Source: a virus. From it: DNA of 31,399 nt. The notes under the pieces were generated by a model. That model had not been told where the DNA came from. It ran no database searches and was given only the letters and a program-made list of their open reading frames with translations. Made by a program: the position numbers and the translations under genes. This document shows, piece after piece, positions 15,249 to 22,009 of the stretch. Numbering within the stretch: position 1 is the stretch's first letter; each line of letters opens with the position of its first letter. The stretch covers positions 1-31,399 of IMG/VR virus record IMGVR_UViG_3300036945_000383; one strand, given 5' to 3'.

Positions 15249-15527
15249 ATGTTAAAGAAATTCAAAGAAGACACAAAGCAGTTTAAGTTGTTCCAGGCAC
15301 TTGTTATCAATGGTGAGACATTGACAGAAGCAGCCATCAGCAAGCGTTTCGGCATTGCTAACCCATCTGCAACAATTAGCCAAATCCGTCAACGTGGCCA
15401 TGCAATTTATGCAAACCCACGTAAAGCTGGCAACGGTGTTCAAGTCACTGAATATCGTCATGGTGAAGCTAGCCGCCGTATGGTAGCACTTGCATACAAG
15501 GCACAGTCCATGGGCATCACCCTCTAA
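15249..15527 (+). CDS. Small helix-turn-helix DNA-binding protein
   Basis: 92 aa. Residues about 22-55 fit a winged helix-turn-helix (GETLTEAAISKRFGIANPSA then TISQIRQRGHAIYANPRK), with a basic wing (YRHGEASRR) after it. Preceded by TAGGAAAT. A likely phage regulator; a repeat over its own promoter hints at autoregulation, and the 18-bp palindromes elsewhere in the window are other candidate targets. Both target ideas are inference. Strong terminator follows. Confidence 0.78.
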   Translation: MLKKFKEDTKQFKLFQALVINGETLTEAAISKRFGIANPSATISQIRQRGHAIYANPRKAGNGVQVTEYRHGEASRRMVALAYKAQSMGITL

Positions 15528-15550
15528 TTTGCTTAAAAATTAGACAAATT

Positions 15551-15575
15551 AGCCCGCTTTTTGCGGGCTTTTTTG
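15551..15575 (+). terminator. Rho-independent terminator after the HTH gene
   Basis: Stem AGCCCGC / GCGGGCT with a TTTTT loop, followed by TTTTTTG. Confidence 0.94.
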
Positions 15576-15629
15576 TGGCTAAAATACAACAAAATTGTGG
15601 TTGACAGCAGGCTCAAGAACCAGTATAAT
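15574..15629 (+). promoter_or_regulatory. Operator-promoter module 3
   Basis: TGTGGCTAAAATACAACA (15574-15591) is a degenerate copy of the palindrome. Nine bases on is TTGACA (15601-15606), a 17-bp spacer, and TATAAT (15624-15629). Operator-to-promoter distance is identical to module 1. Confidence 0.82.
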
Positions 15630-15661
15630 TAACACATAGACAGCAACAAATAGGACTTAAA

Positions 15662-15835
15662 ATGCAAATCGCAACAGCAATTTCCCAAATCCAAAAAGAA
15701 TCAGAATTTTTGGGCCTGGGATTCCTAGAAACACTGCAATTTATTCAAAAAAATCCCCTTGCGCAACCACAAAAAACCATGGAAGCGTATCAGGTTATCA
15801 TGGCCCAAGGCGCCGCTATGTTTGCGCCTGCATAA
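15662..15835 (+). CDS. Short hypothetical protein
   Basis: 57 aa (MQIATAISQIQKESEFLG...), ATG preceded by TAGGAC. It runs between a consensus promoter and the next promoter, and its frame is open for its full length. Helical and neutral overall (SEFLGLGFLETLQFIQK, KTMEAYQVIMAQGAAMF). It looks like a small early protein that could bind a host target, but nothing specific is visible. Confidence 0.72.
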   Translation: MQIATAISQIQKESEFLGLGFLETLQFIQKNPLAQPQKTMEAYQVIMAQGAAMFAPA

Positions 15836-15840
15836 AACGG

Positions 15841-15869
15841 TTGACAACAGGTCCAAAACCTAGTATAAT
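15841..15869 (+). promoter_or_regulatory. Sigma-70 promoter
   Basis: TTGACA (15841-15846), 17-bp spacer, TATAAT (15864-15869). Starts five bases after the preceding stop. No palindromic operator is present upstream. Confidence 0.9.
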
Positions 15870-15898
15870 ACATACATACACACAAAACGGGAGTCACA

Positions 15899-16285
15899 AT
15901 GCGTAATTTCACTAAACAAGAACACCTCAACGATATCGACACTAACGACATTGGTGAGGGTATTGAGGACTTTGGTAACGAAACCTTAAACAAAGCGTTT
16001 GGTAAGTTCTGCATTATGGATGACCAAGTAGCATTCAATGATATCTTAGGAGACATGGGCTACGACGAAGAAGAGGTAGACGCTAGCCACTTGGATATTG
16101 TACAAAAGACAGTAGAAGAAACACTGAAGCAGGTCAACGTTGTTTTTAAGAACTTAGGAATTGACCTAGAGTTCAAGCAGGCTGACATGGTGGAGTACTA
16201 TGCTTATATGTTAACAGGCAAAGGCGACACACCCGAGGACATGGCCCACCGTATACGCAAATTGGTTGACGGCAAGCCAGTTTAA
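15899..16285 (+). CDS. Acidic hypothetical early protein
   Basis: 128 aa, start after ACGGGAGTC. Very acidic (DIDTNDIGEGIEDFGNE, GYDEEEVDAS), mostly helical, without cysteine motifs. The C-terminal part MLTGKGDTPEDMAHRIRKLVDG is more basic. Acidic small early phage proteins often mimic nucleic acid or bind host RNA polymerase; that is only a possibility here. A second promoter lies in its 3' end. Confidence 0.75.
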   Translation: MRNFTKQEHLNDIDTNDIGEGIEDFGNETLNKAFGKFCIMDDQVAFNDILGDMGYDEEEVDASHLDIVQKTVEETLKQVNVVFKNLGIDLEFKQADMVEYYAYMLTGKGDTPEDMAHRIRKLVDGKPV

Positions 16286-16294
16286 TGTTATAAT
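16265..16294 (+). promoter_or_regulatory. Promoter for the subtilisin-like protease gene
   Basis: TTGACG (16265-16270), 18-bp spacer, TATAAT (16289-16294), overlapping the last codons of the 128-aa gene. Confidence 0.7.
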
Positions 16295-16318
16295 AAGCAA
16301 ATACCCTAAAGGACAGTT

Positions 16319-18415
16319 ATGAAATTTAAACTTAACTCACTTGCTATTGCTCTTGCACTATTATCAAGTTCAATTGCGTTTGGTCAGACCAAAGCACTCA
16401 ACTACGAAGCAAAAGAAATCTCCACTGTACTCAAAGTCGGCGGAGTTAACTATGCATGGGCACGTGGCATCACTGGTAAGGGTGTAACTATTGCAATCCT
16501 TGACAGCGGCTTTGACCTGACACACACTGACTTGTCCGGCAAGATTGTTGCAAGCAAAAACTTCAACTCAACCGTTGCATATCAAAATCCAACTAACCCA
16601 ACAGCAGTGACATGGGGCTATCACGGTACAATGATGGCAGGAATTGCCGCAGGTGCCAACAACGGCACTGGCACAGTTGGTGTTGCACCTGATGCAAAAC
16701 TGTTGCTTGGACAAGTTGGACAAGGTGGTACATCTCCATTGGTCAGTATGGCAGCAGTGGTCAGTGGTGTTGACTGGGCCAGCTCGCTCGGAGCAACTGC
16801 CATTAACTTGAGCCTTGGCTCTACATTTGACCCAACATTCCAAAAGGGCATGGTATTGCTCAATCCTGGTGTAGCCGGGGTATGGAAGGCTCCAGCACTG
16901 TATGGTTCAATGTATGGCCAAAGCAGAGCAACTCTCAATGGCTTGGCAGTGGGTACAAATCGTGGAAGCATTATTGTAGCGGCCGCTGGTAACCAAGGCT
17001 TGCCTTATGCACAGTTTCCAGGCGCATTTGCCACACAAGTTGACAGCACAGGCAAGTTGATTCTTGGCGGCCGTATGTTAATTGTTGGCGCCACAGATGT
17101 TGCTGGCAAAACTATTGCACCATTTTCAAATCGTGCAGGGCACATTTGTACAAACATTGTGGGCACCACATGTAATGATCCGTATCAGGTCAAGGACTTC
17201 TTTGTTGTTGCACCAGGTATGGCAGTGTACGGCTCGACCCCTAATCAAATGGCGATGGGAACAAATGGTTCAATTGGTGTCAACGGAACAAGCCCAGCAA
17301 CAGCCTACGTAACAGGTGGCATTGCATTGATGAAGCAAGCATGGCCACAACTGCGTCCCGAACAGTTGGTTGCACTTACACTTAACACAGCCAAGGACAT
17401 GGGTGCCAAGGGTGTTGACGAAGTGTACGGCCACGGCATGGTAGACTTTGATGCCGCAACACGCCCACAAGGTGCGTTGGTCATTGCAAATAATACCAAG
17501 TTGACTGGTTCAGGTCCGCAAGGCAAAGTGTTGCAACTTCAAGGCACCGGGGTAGTAACAACAGGTGCAGTGAACTTGACAACCAGCTCAGTGCTAAAAA
17601 ATACACAAGTGGTTGACTCCATTGGTCGTAACTATGCAGTGGACTTGACAAAAGCAGTTGGCTATAACAATGCAATGAGTTACCAATATGCCAGTCCTTG
17701 GATGAGTATGGCAGGTGCAAACTACAAGCAGATTGCCAACCCAATTGGCAAGGACGCTACATTGACATTCATGGCAAGTGATGGTGGTGCAGCTTCGCAG
17801 TATGAATGGCAGTATGATGCCAGCACACGCTTGGGCTTTGAAGTTGGAACACTGAGTGAGCAAAAAGGTTTCTTGGGCACACAAGGCGGCGGCGCAATGG
17901 AATTTGGTGGCTCTAGTACTGTATGGTCAGGTGCTAACTTTAGTCATAACATTGCTCATAACACTGCACTGATTGGTAGCTACACAATGGGTATGACTCG
18001 AACTAACAATGCAGCCAACAGCATGGTGCAACTTGGATCTACTGTACTTGCAGACTCGTGGAAGATTGGTGTAGCCAAGAGCAATATTTTGTTTGCTGGT
18101 AAGACCAAAGACACATTGAGCTTTGCAGTGGCTACTCCGGTAGCAGTGCGCTCAGGTCATGCAACTGTGACTGGTGTAACAGGTTACACTTACACTGACA
18201 ATGAAGATGGTACAACAGATGCAAATCCAGTAACACAAAGTGAACGAGTAAGCCTGGCACCTAAAGTACGTGAAATGGATTTGGTCCTTGGTTACACTGT
18301 AAGTCATAGCAACACTTCGATAATTGGTGTTAACTTGGTCAAGCAGTTTAACGTAAGTGGGCAGTCGGGTGTACAAGGTTACGGTGTGTCTATAATGGCA
18401 CGTAGCATGTTCTAA
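16319..18415 (+). CDS. Secreted subtilisin-like (S8) serine protease with probable outer-membrane C-terminal domain
   Basis: 698 aa. Signal peptide at 1-22 (KLNSLAIALALLSSSIAFG). S8 catalytic triad: D62 in AILDSGFD, H102 in YHGTMMAG, S325 in GTSPATAY; oxyanion Asn225 in AAAGNQG. The protease domain ends near residue 385. The remaining about 310 residues are rich in short amphipathic strands and finish YGVSIMARSMF with a terminal Phe, as in autotransporter or other outer-membrane barrels. Length and order match bacterial S8 autotransporters (NalP/SphB1 type). Such an enzyme is very unusual in a phage. It may cleave surface proteins, receptors or matrix. Its own promoter and terminator make it a single-gene insert; base use does not look strikingly different from its neighbours. 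Confidence 0.88.
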   Translation: MKFKLNSLAIALALLSSSIAFGQTKALNYEAKEISTVLKVGGVNYAWARGITGKGVTIAILDSGFDLTHTDLSGKIVASKNFNSTVAYQNPTNPTAVTWGYHGTMMAGIAAGANNGTGTVGVAPDAKLLLGQVGQGGTSPLVSMAAVVSGVDWASSLGATAINLSLGSTFDPTFQKGMVLLNPGVAGVWKAPALYGSMYGQSRATLNGLAVGTNRGSIIVAAAGNQGLPYAQFPGAFATQVDSTGKLILGGRMLIVGATDVAGKTIAPFSNRAGHICTNIVGTTCNDPYQVKDFFVVAPGMAVYGSTPNQMAMGTNGSIGVNGTSPATAYVTGGIALMKQAWPQLRPEQLVALTLNTAKDMGAKGVDEVYGHGMVDFDAATRPQGALVIANNTKLTGSGPQGKVLQLQGTGVVTTGAVNLTTSSVLKNTQVVDSIGRNYAVDLTKAVGYNNAMSYQYASPWMSMAGANYKQIANPIGKDATLTFMASDGGAASQYEWQYDASTRLGFEVGTLSEQKGFLGTQGGGAMEFGGSSTVWSGANFSHNIAHNTALIGSYTMGMTRTNNAANSMVQLGSTVLADSWKIGVAKSNILFAGKTKDTLSFAVATPVAVRSGHATVTGVTGYTYTDNEDGTTDANPVTQSERVSLAPKVREMDLVLGYTVSHSNTSIIGVNLVKQFNVSGQSGVQGYGVSIMARSMF

Positions 18416-18430
18416 AATGTAAATGATTGT

Positions 18431-18461
18431 AACAAGGGCTAATTTAGCCCTTGTTTTTTGA
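18431..18461 (+). terminator. Rho-independent terminator after the protease
   Basis: 11-bp stem AACAAGGGCTA / TAGCCCTTGTT with an ATT loop, followed by TTTTTG. The T tract overlaps the next promoter. Confidence 0.93.
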
Positions 18462-18479
18462 CAAAAATTGTAGTATAAT
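18451..18479 (+). promoter_or_regulatory. Promoter overlapping the terminator
   Basis: TATAAT at 18474-18479 with TTGTTT (18451-18456) 17 bp upstream. A better TTGACA at 18458-18463 is only 10 bp away and cannot serve as the -35. It drives the operon from 18501. Confidence 0.6.
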
Positions 18480-18500
18480 TTGCGTAACCAGGAGATATCA

Positions 18501-19079
18501 ATGCACCAAGATCTAGACACAAAACTTTGCACCGCATACCCAAAACTATTTGTAAACCGTAACGCACCAATGCAAGAAACTTGTATGTGCTGGGGATTCT
18601 CGCATGGTGACGGCTGGTACAATATCATTAATCAATTGTGCGCAAATATCCAAGGTCATATCGATTGGACAGAACGCAAGCGTGAAGCCATTATCAAGTA
18701 CAATGCAATAGCTGAGCAATGCAAGGCGGGCAACTTCGAACTGTTTGAAGAAGACATGAAAAGTATAACCGACTTGGAATACAAGGAAAAGCGTAAACAA
18801 GAAATCATCAACGCTGATTTGAAAATTGTCACAGACGCATGTCCGCAAGTTACTGTAGATCAAGTCAAAGAGAAGTTTGGTACCTTGCGTTTTTACTACA
18901 GCGGCGGCGATGATTATGTCAGTGGACTGGTCAGTATGGCAGAAAGCATGTCAGCTGTTACCTGCGAAGAATGTGGAAACCCAGGCAAGCAAGTGGGCGG
19001 CGGCTGGATTACTACATTGTGCAAAGAACACGCTGAAGCCCGCGGAATTTATGCTAACGACAAAAAGGATATTGAGTAA
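18501..19079 (+). CDS. Conserved protein with C-terminal zinc-finger-like motif
   Basis: 192 aa from the ATG after AGGAGATATC (a TTG further upstream is in frame but ignores this site). The segment VKEKFGTLRFYYSGGDDYVSGLVSMAES near 124-151 and the following CEECG...GWITTLCKEH form the conserved part, with Cys/His spacing that suits a zinc finger. Two more cysteines (CMCWGF) lie near 28-30. It recurs in phages and proteobacteria as a hypothetical protein; I know of no function. The stop overlaps the kinase start (TAATG). Confidence 0.78.
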   Translation: MHQDLDTKLCTAYPKLFVNRNAPMQETCMCWGFSHGDGWYNIINQLCANIQGHIDWTERKREAIIKYNAIAEQCKAGNFELFEEDMKSITDLEYKEKRKQEIINADLKIVTDACPQVTVDQVKEKFGTLRFYYSGGDDYVSGLVSMAESMSAVTCEECGNPGKQVGGGWITTLCKEHAEARGIYANDKKDIE

Positions 19080-19564
19080 TGCCAGTGTTATATGTTCTAG
19101 TAGGAGTACCTGGTTCAGGCAAGTCTACTTGGATCGGTCATCAAAAATTTAACTGGGATAACACAGTTATTGTAAGCACTGATCGTTATGTGGAACGTTA
19201 TGCCCGATCCATTGGCAAAACCTACAACGAAGTATTCGACGACTACATGTCTACAGCAGTGGACTTGATGGCAACTGAAGCACGTGATGCATTTGCCGCA
19301 AACAAAGATGTTGTATGGGATCAGACCAGCACATCGGTTAAAACACGTGCCAAGAAATTGCGCATGGCCCCTGCCCACTATACTAAAATTGCAGTAGTGT
19401 TTAAAACTCCACCGTCTGCACTGCATGCCAAGATGTTGGACCGTCCGGGCAAGACCATTCCCGAATATGTTATGCGTAGTATGATTGACAATTTTGTTTA
19501 CCCAACCGTCGAAGAAGGGTTTGACAAGATTGTTAATGCAAAGTTACAAGGACTTGAATTGTGA
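19079..19564 (+). CDS. Polynucleotide 5'-kinase-like P-loop protein
   Basis: 161 aa. Walker A is GVPGSGKST (residues 9-17); STDRYVERY matches the T4 Pnk acceptor-site Asp/Arg segment (NRDDYR); DRPGKTIPEYVMRSM matches the T4 lid KRGTKAVPIDVLRSM. It corresponds to the kinase half of T4 polynucleotide kinase and lacks the C-terminal phosphatase domain (T4 Pnk has 301 aa). It should phosphorylate 5'-OH RNA or DNA ends. Together with the Rnl1-like ligase at 6888 this gives end healing and sealing; a 3'-phosphatase step would need another enzyme. The stop overlaps a GTG start downstream (GTGA). Confidence 0.85.
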   Translation: MPVLYVLVGVPGSGKSTWIGHQKFNWDNTVIVSTDRYVERYARSIGKTYNEVFDDYMSTAVDLMATEARDAFAANKDVVWDQTSTSVKTRAKKLRMAPAHYTKIAVVFKTPPSALHAKMLDRPGKTIPEYVMRSMIDNFVYPTVEEGFDKIVNAKLQGLEL

Positions 19565-20019
19565 AAAAGGTTTATTACGAAAAGGTTGGTCGAAAGTACG
19601 TGCCAGTGGCAGAATACGACAGCAATCTAATGGATGGTTTTACCAAGGGCAATCATCTTGTAATGTGCTATCCAGGTGGATCCAGTCGACGCTTTAACAT
19701 TGACCCAGCACTTGCACCAATGATTGCCGCCGGGCGATTTGCTGAAGATGCCATGAGCTCTGCGTTGGTTCGTGCCAGTGAAATGCGCCCACACAAGAAG
19801 CCAGTTACAGACCAGCAAGACAAAGCGTGGCGTGCATTGGCCCAAGCGTTTGGTGATGAACGCTACTACATTGAAATTCCCAGCGCAAGAGAAGTTACCG
19901 AAGCAGGCATCAAGGCCATGGAAGCCGAAGCTGTCAAGTTGTTGGAACACCCAATGGTCAAGCAAGCATACGATGAGTTCATGGCCACTGCCAAACTGGT
20001 AATGACAACAGATAAGTAG
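19561..20019 (+). CDS. Conserved phage hypothetical protein (GTG start)
   Basis: 152 aa starting at GTG 19561, which overlaps the kinase stop; no ATG gives a comparable coupling. It begins VYYEKVGRKYVPVAEYDSNLMDG, a small beta-rich segment, and continues as a helical domain (EVTEAGIKAMEAEAVKLLEH). No catalytic motif. Its place directly after the kinase suggests co-expression, not necessarily joint function. Confidence 0.72.
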   Translation: MKKVYYEKVGRKYVPVAEYDSNLMDGFTKGNHLVMCYPGGSSRRFNIDPALAPMIAAGRFAEDAMSSALVRASEMRPHKKPVTDQQDKAWRALAQAFGDERYYIEIPSAREVTEAGIKAMEAEAVKLLEHPMVKQAYDEFMATAKLVMTTDK

Positions 20020-20022
20020 TGC

Positions 20023-20730
20023 ATGCCACTAGTAGAACAATATCCAAACTGGGTCATGTTAGACCCAGTTCTTCATTATAAGCCGTTAGCAGACTACTTC
20101 TTTGCCAACAAGGATATTTGGCAGTCAAGGCCAACTGACAGTTTCTTTGCTGAATGTAGCTGGTACAAGTTTCCGTATTGTTGTCATGTTCCATGGTACC
20201 AAAGCTTAAATACACCCTCAACCATTGGCCAATCACAATCTGAAATTTACAAATTGGCTGCACCCATTTTCAATCAAGCAAATCAGCAACTTGGTTCAGA
20301 GTATGTACTTTGGGGCGCAGAGCTTAATTCAGTGCCGCCGGGTTGTACAATTGCCCCGCACACCGACAAGCATTTTTATTCTGATTATACCACACGAATT
20401 CATGCAGTACTTAAAACCAACAGCAATGTAGTCTTTAATTTTGACAGCGGTTCCTATCATTTTGCAGAAGGTCAATGCTTTATCTTTAATAACAAACTAC
20501 GACATGCTATTCAAAATAATGGTAGCAATGATCGCTTGCACTTGGTCATGGACTTTGTTCCAGTTGAAATTTTTAAGTATACAGAAAGAAGCATTGCACC
20601 CTTTGGCGGTCATGGAGCACGTCACATACTTGCTAACTTGGACAAGGGCAGTGTTGACTATGGCACATACATTAAAATGTCCGGTAATCAAGCGTACCCT
20701 TTTCTCACAGTAAAGGAACTGTCCAAATGA
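20023..20730 (+). CDS. 2OG-Fe(II) oxygenase, aspartyl/asparaginyl beta-hydroxylase-like
   Basis: 235 aa. Iron ligands H113-x-D115 (APHTDKH) and H161 (KLRHAIQN), with R171 (NDRLHLVMDF) as the 2-oxoglutarate binder, in the order and spacing of the Asp/Asn hydroxylase family. The N-terminal 100 residues contain aromatic and cysteine-rich stretches (WYKFPYCCHVPWYQ). Such enzymes hydroxylate side chains of proteins or small metabolites. Three other proteins in this window (20727, 29218, 29868 minus) show the same HxD...H pattern. Substrate unknown. Start is three bases after the previous stop; end overlaps the next gene. Confidence 0.82.
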   Translation: MPLVEQYPNWVMLDPVLHYKPLADYFFANKDIWQSRPTDSFFAECSWYKFPYCCHVPWYQSLNTPSTIGQSQSEIYKLAAPIFNQANQQLGSEYVLWGAELNSVPPGCTIAPHTDKHFYSDYTTRIHAVLKTNSNVVFNFDSGSYHFAEGQCFIFNNKLRHAIQNNGSNDRLHLVMDFVPVEIFKYTERSIAPFGGHGARHILANLDKGSVDYGTYIKMSGNQAYPFLTVKELSK

Positions 20731-21380
20731 TGGACAACTTGAATCAGCCTGTACAAGCTCATCCGGACTTTTTTATTCCGTTAGATCTAAAGTTGCCGCA
20801 GGAGGATGTAGATGCTTTAAGGGCCGGCCCAATTGACAAACTGCAATCACAGCATGCCAGTAGTACACGACTTTGGTTCAACAGTTCGTATGCAATAGGA
20901 CACGACTTTGCAGCCACCCGAAAATTAGCTGACGAGTTTTTAAACCCAATGGGACTGAAAGCCGAAGTCATGGGCGTGTTTATGGTCAACCCAAACACAT
21001 ATGATCGTAACATACATTCTGATTCAGCAAGGTTAGAAACACGATTAAACTTTTACGAACTTGCAGAAGCTCCTGGCGTAGTACGATGGTTTCCTGATAC
21101 CAAAGACGGATATGAATCGTACAACAAAAATCTCGACGGCGTTGAATTTCTAGATTACACTTGGCCCTGGGTCGCAGATTTCAAATCCCAGAAAATAGAT
21201 TGGGAAGATATACCTGATCCAATTTGGTCCACTGCTACTTCATGCTCAAGTGCATTGGTCAGGACCGATTTGCCGCATCATGTTATCCAAGGCAACGGAG
21301 TACGAATAACAGTTACTTGCAGAGTAGTGGATCTAAGCACAGGATCAACTCGAGGAACCTGGCGAAAAATAAAATCTTAG
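20727..21380 (+). CDS. Putative 2OG-Fe(II) oxygenase-like protein
   Basis: 217 aa, start overlapping the previous stop (ATGATGG). Ligand candidates are H97-x-D99 (NIHSDSARLETRLNFY), H184/H185 (DLPHHVI) and R193 (VRITVTCRV), the jelly-roll oxygenase pattern. Sequence identity to its neighbour is low outside the motif, so they are related by fold, not recent duplication. The last gene before the tRNA region. No terminator is seen, only TTTTTTT after the stop. Confidence 0.7.
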   Translation: MMDNLNQPVQAHPDFFIPLDLKLPQEDVDALRAGPIDKLQSQHASSTRLWFNSSYAIGHDFAATRKLADEFLNPMGLKAEVMGVFMVNPNTYDRNIHSDSARLETRLNFYELAEAPGVVRWFPDTKDGYESYNKNLDGVEFLDYTWPWVADFKSQKIDWEDIPDPIWSTATSCSSALVRTDLPHHVIQGNGVRITVTCRVVDLSTGSTRGTWRKIKS

Positions 21381-21398
21381 TTTTTTTCGCCATAACCG

Positions 21399-21427
21399 TT
21401 GACTTTTTCATTCAATGGATATATAAT
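21399..21427 (+). promoter_or_regulatory. Sigma-70 promoter of the tRNA-region leader
   Basis: TTGACT (21399-21404), 17-bp spacer, TATAAT (21422-21427). The first ATG is seven bases after the -10 box, so the leader peptide is expected to start on a leaderless or near-leaderless transcript. Confidence 0.85.
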
Positions 21428-21433
21428 AATACA

Positions 21434-21496
21434 ATGATACACTTAAACTTACTAGGTACAACAGGAAACGCCGCGGAGGATACTCCGGAGGCTTAA
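21434..21496 (+). CDS. Short leader peptide before the tRNA array
   Basis: 20 codons, MIHLNLLGTTGNAAEDTPEA, stop at 21494-21496. Codons 4-12 (Leu TTA, Asn AAC, Leu TTA, Leu CTA, Gly GGT, Thr ACA, Thr ACA, Gly GGA, Asn AAC) are all read by tRNAs encoded just downstream (Leu-TAA, Asn-GTT, Leu-TAG, Gly-GCC, Thr-TGT, Gly-TCC). The stop codon sits in segment 2 of a four-segment attenuator. No Shine-Dalgarno is present. A role as an attenuation leader is inference; chance cannot be excluded for so short a frame. Confidence 0.5.
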   Translation: MIHLNLLGTTGNAAEDTPEA

Positions 21497-21549
21497 TTCT
21501 ACATGTCTTGTAAGATTAAGCCCCGGAATTAAACACTCCGGGGTTTTTG
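21474..21549 (+). promoter_or_regulatory. Attenuator-like alternative hairpins ending in a terminator
   Basis: Segment 1:2 hairpin CGGAG (21474-21478) / CTCCG (21483-21487). Segment 2:3 antiterminator: 21484-21497 with 21515-21527, 13 bp around one bulged A (TCCGG, GGCTTAAT with ATTAAGCC, CCGGA). Segment 3:4 terminator: CCCCGGA (21521-21527) / TCCGGGG (21537-21543), then TTTTTG. The 2:3 and 3:4 pairings are mutually exclusive, the layout of trp-type attenuators. The first tRNA starts seven bases after this. Confidence 0.7.
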
Positions 21550-21555
21550 TTTTAT

Positions 21556-21631
21556 GCGGGTATAGCTCAGTTGGTAGAGCACTTCCTTGCCAAGGAAGAT
21601 GTCGAGAGTTCGAGTCTCTTTGCCCGCTCCA
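21556..21631 (+). tRNA. tRNA-Gly(GCC)
   Basis: 76 nt. Acceptor GCGGGTA / TGCCCGC, D arm GCTCAGTTGGTAGAGC, anticodon stem-loop CTTCC-TTGCCAA-GGAAG, T arm GAGAG-TTCGAGT-CTCTT, discriminator T and encoded CCA. Reads GGC/GGT. First gene after the attenuator terminator. Confidence 0.96.
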
Positions 21632-21642
21632 AGTTTTGTAAG

Positions 21643-21710
21643 TGTTGTAGAAATACAACAAAAAATAGTTTTAAACAAGTGTTGACAAGATGGTCAAAGT
21701 ACCATATAAT
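21643..21710 (+). promoter_or_regulatory. Operator-promoter module 4
   Basis: Perfect palindrome TGTTGTA-GAAA-TACAACA at 21643-21660, 21 bases, TTGACA (21682-21687), 17-bp spacer, TATAAT (21705-21710). A hairpin CTGTA-GCAA-TACAG follows at 21720-21733 near the start of the transcript. Confidence 0.9.
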
Positions 21711-21751
21711 AGTCACATACTGTAGCAATACAGCAAGAGGTTAAAAGTAAG

Positions 21752-21816
21752 TGTTGTAGAAATACAACAAAGAAATTTAAAAAAGTATTGACAAGATGAC
21801 GTAATAGTCGTATAAT
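21752..21816 (+). promoter_or_regulatory. Operator-promoter module 5 (tandem copy)
   Basis: Identical palindrome TGTTGTAGAAATACAACA at 21752-21769, 18 bases, TTGACA (21788-21793), 17-bp spacer, TATAAT (21811-21816). It resembles module 4 over about 70 bp, so the two look like a duplication. Confidence 0.9.
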
Positions 21817-21826
21817 TGATACTTAA

Positions 21827-21931
21827 ACAGCAACAGACCATCGTGTTAGTTGCTTAATTGTTCATTAACAATACAGTGACATTTTCAACGCAGAAGCAAG
21901 AACAGACTTGTCTTAGTATTGCTTCTGCGTT
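21827..21931 (+). ncRNA. Structured leader RNA between module 5 and tRNA-Glu
   Basis: Three successive hairpins without an open frame: GCAAC...GTTGC (from 21829), ATTGTT-CATT-AACAAT (near 21857-21872), and a perfect 13-bp stem AACGCAGAAGCAA (21887-21899) / TTGCTTCTGCGTT (21919-21931) that ends three bases before tRNA-Glu. It could be a processing element, an attenuator or a small stable RNA. Confidence 0.55.
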
Positions 21932-21934
21932 TAT

Positions 21935-22009
21935 ACTCGATTCGTCTATCGGTTAGGACATTTGGTTTTCAACCAAAGAAGAGCGGTTCAACTCCGCTAT
22001 CGAGTACCA
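21935..22009 (+). tRNA. tRNA-Glu(TTC), first copy
   Basis: 75 nt. Acceptor ACTCGAT / ATCGAGT, anticodon stem-loop TTTGG-TTTTCAA-CCAAA, T arm AGCGG-TTCAACT-CCGCT, discriminator A, CCA encoded. The CCA is the start of an 11-bp inverted repeat that closes the following spacer. Confidence 0.94.

Noticed and set aside
21224-21496. 90-codon frame ending in the leader peptide
   Set aside because: Its first 70 codons are the wrong frame of the oxygenase-like gene and cross the promoter; only the last 20 codons can be translated from the promoter.
21643-21769. Repeated palindromes as terminators or a CRISPR array
   Set aside because: The arms are A/T rich without a T tract, lie upstream of promoters, and the copies are dispersed with no spacers of even length.
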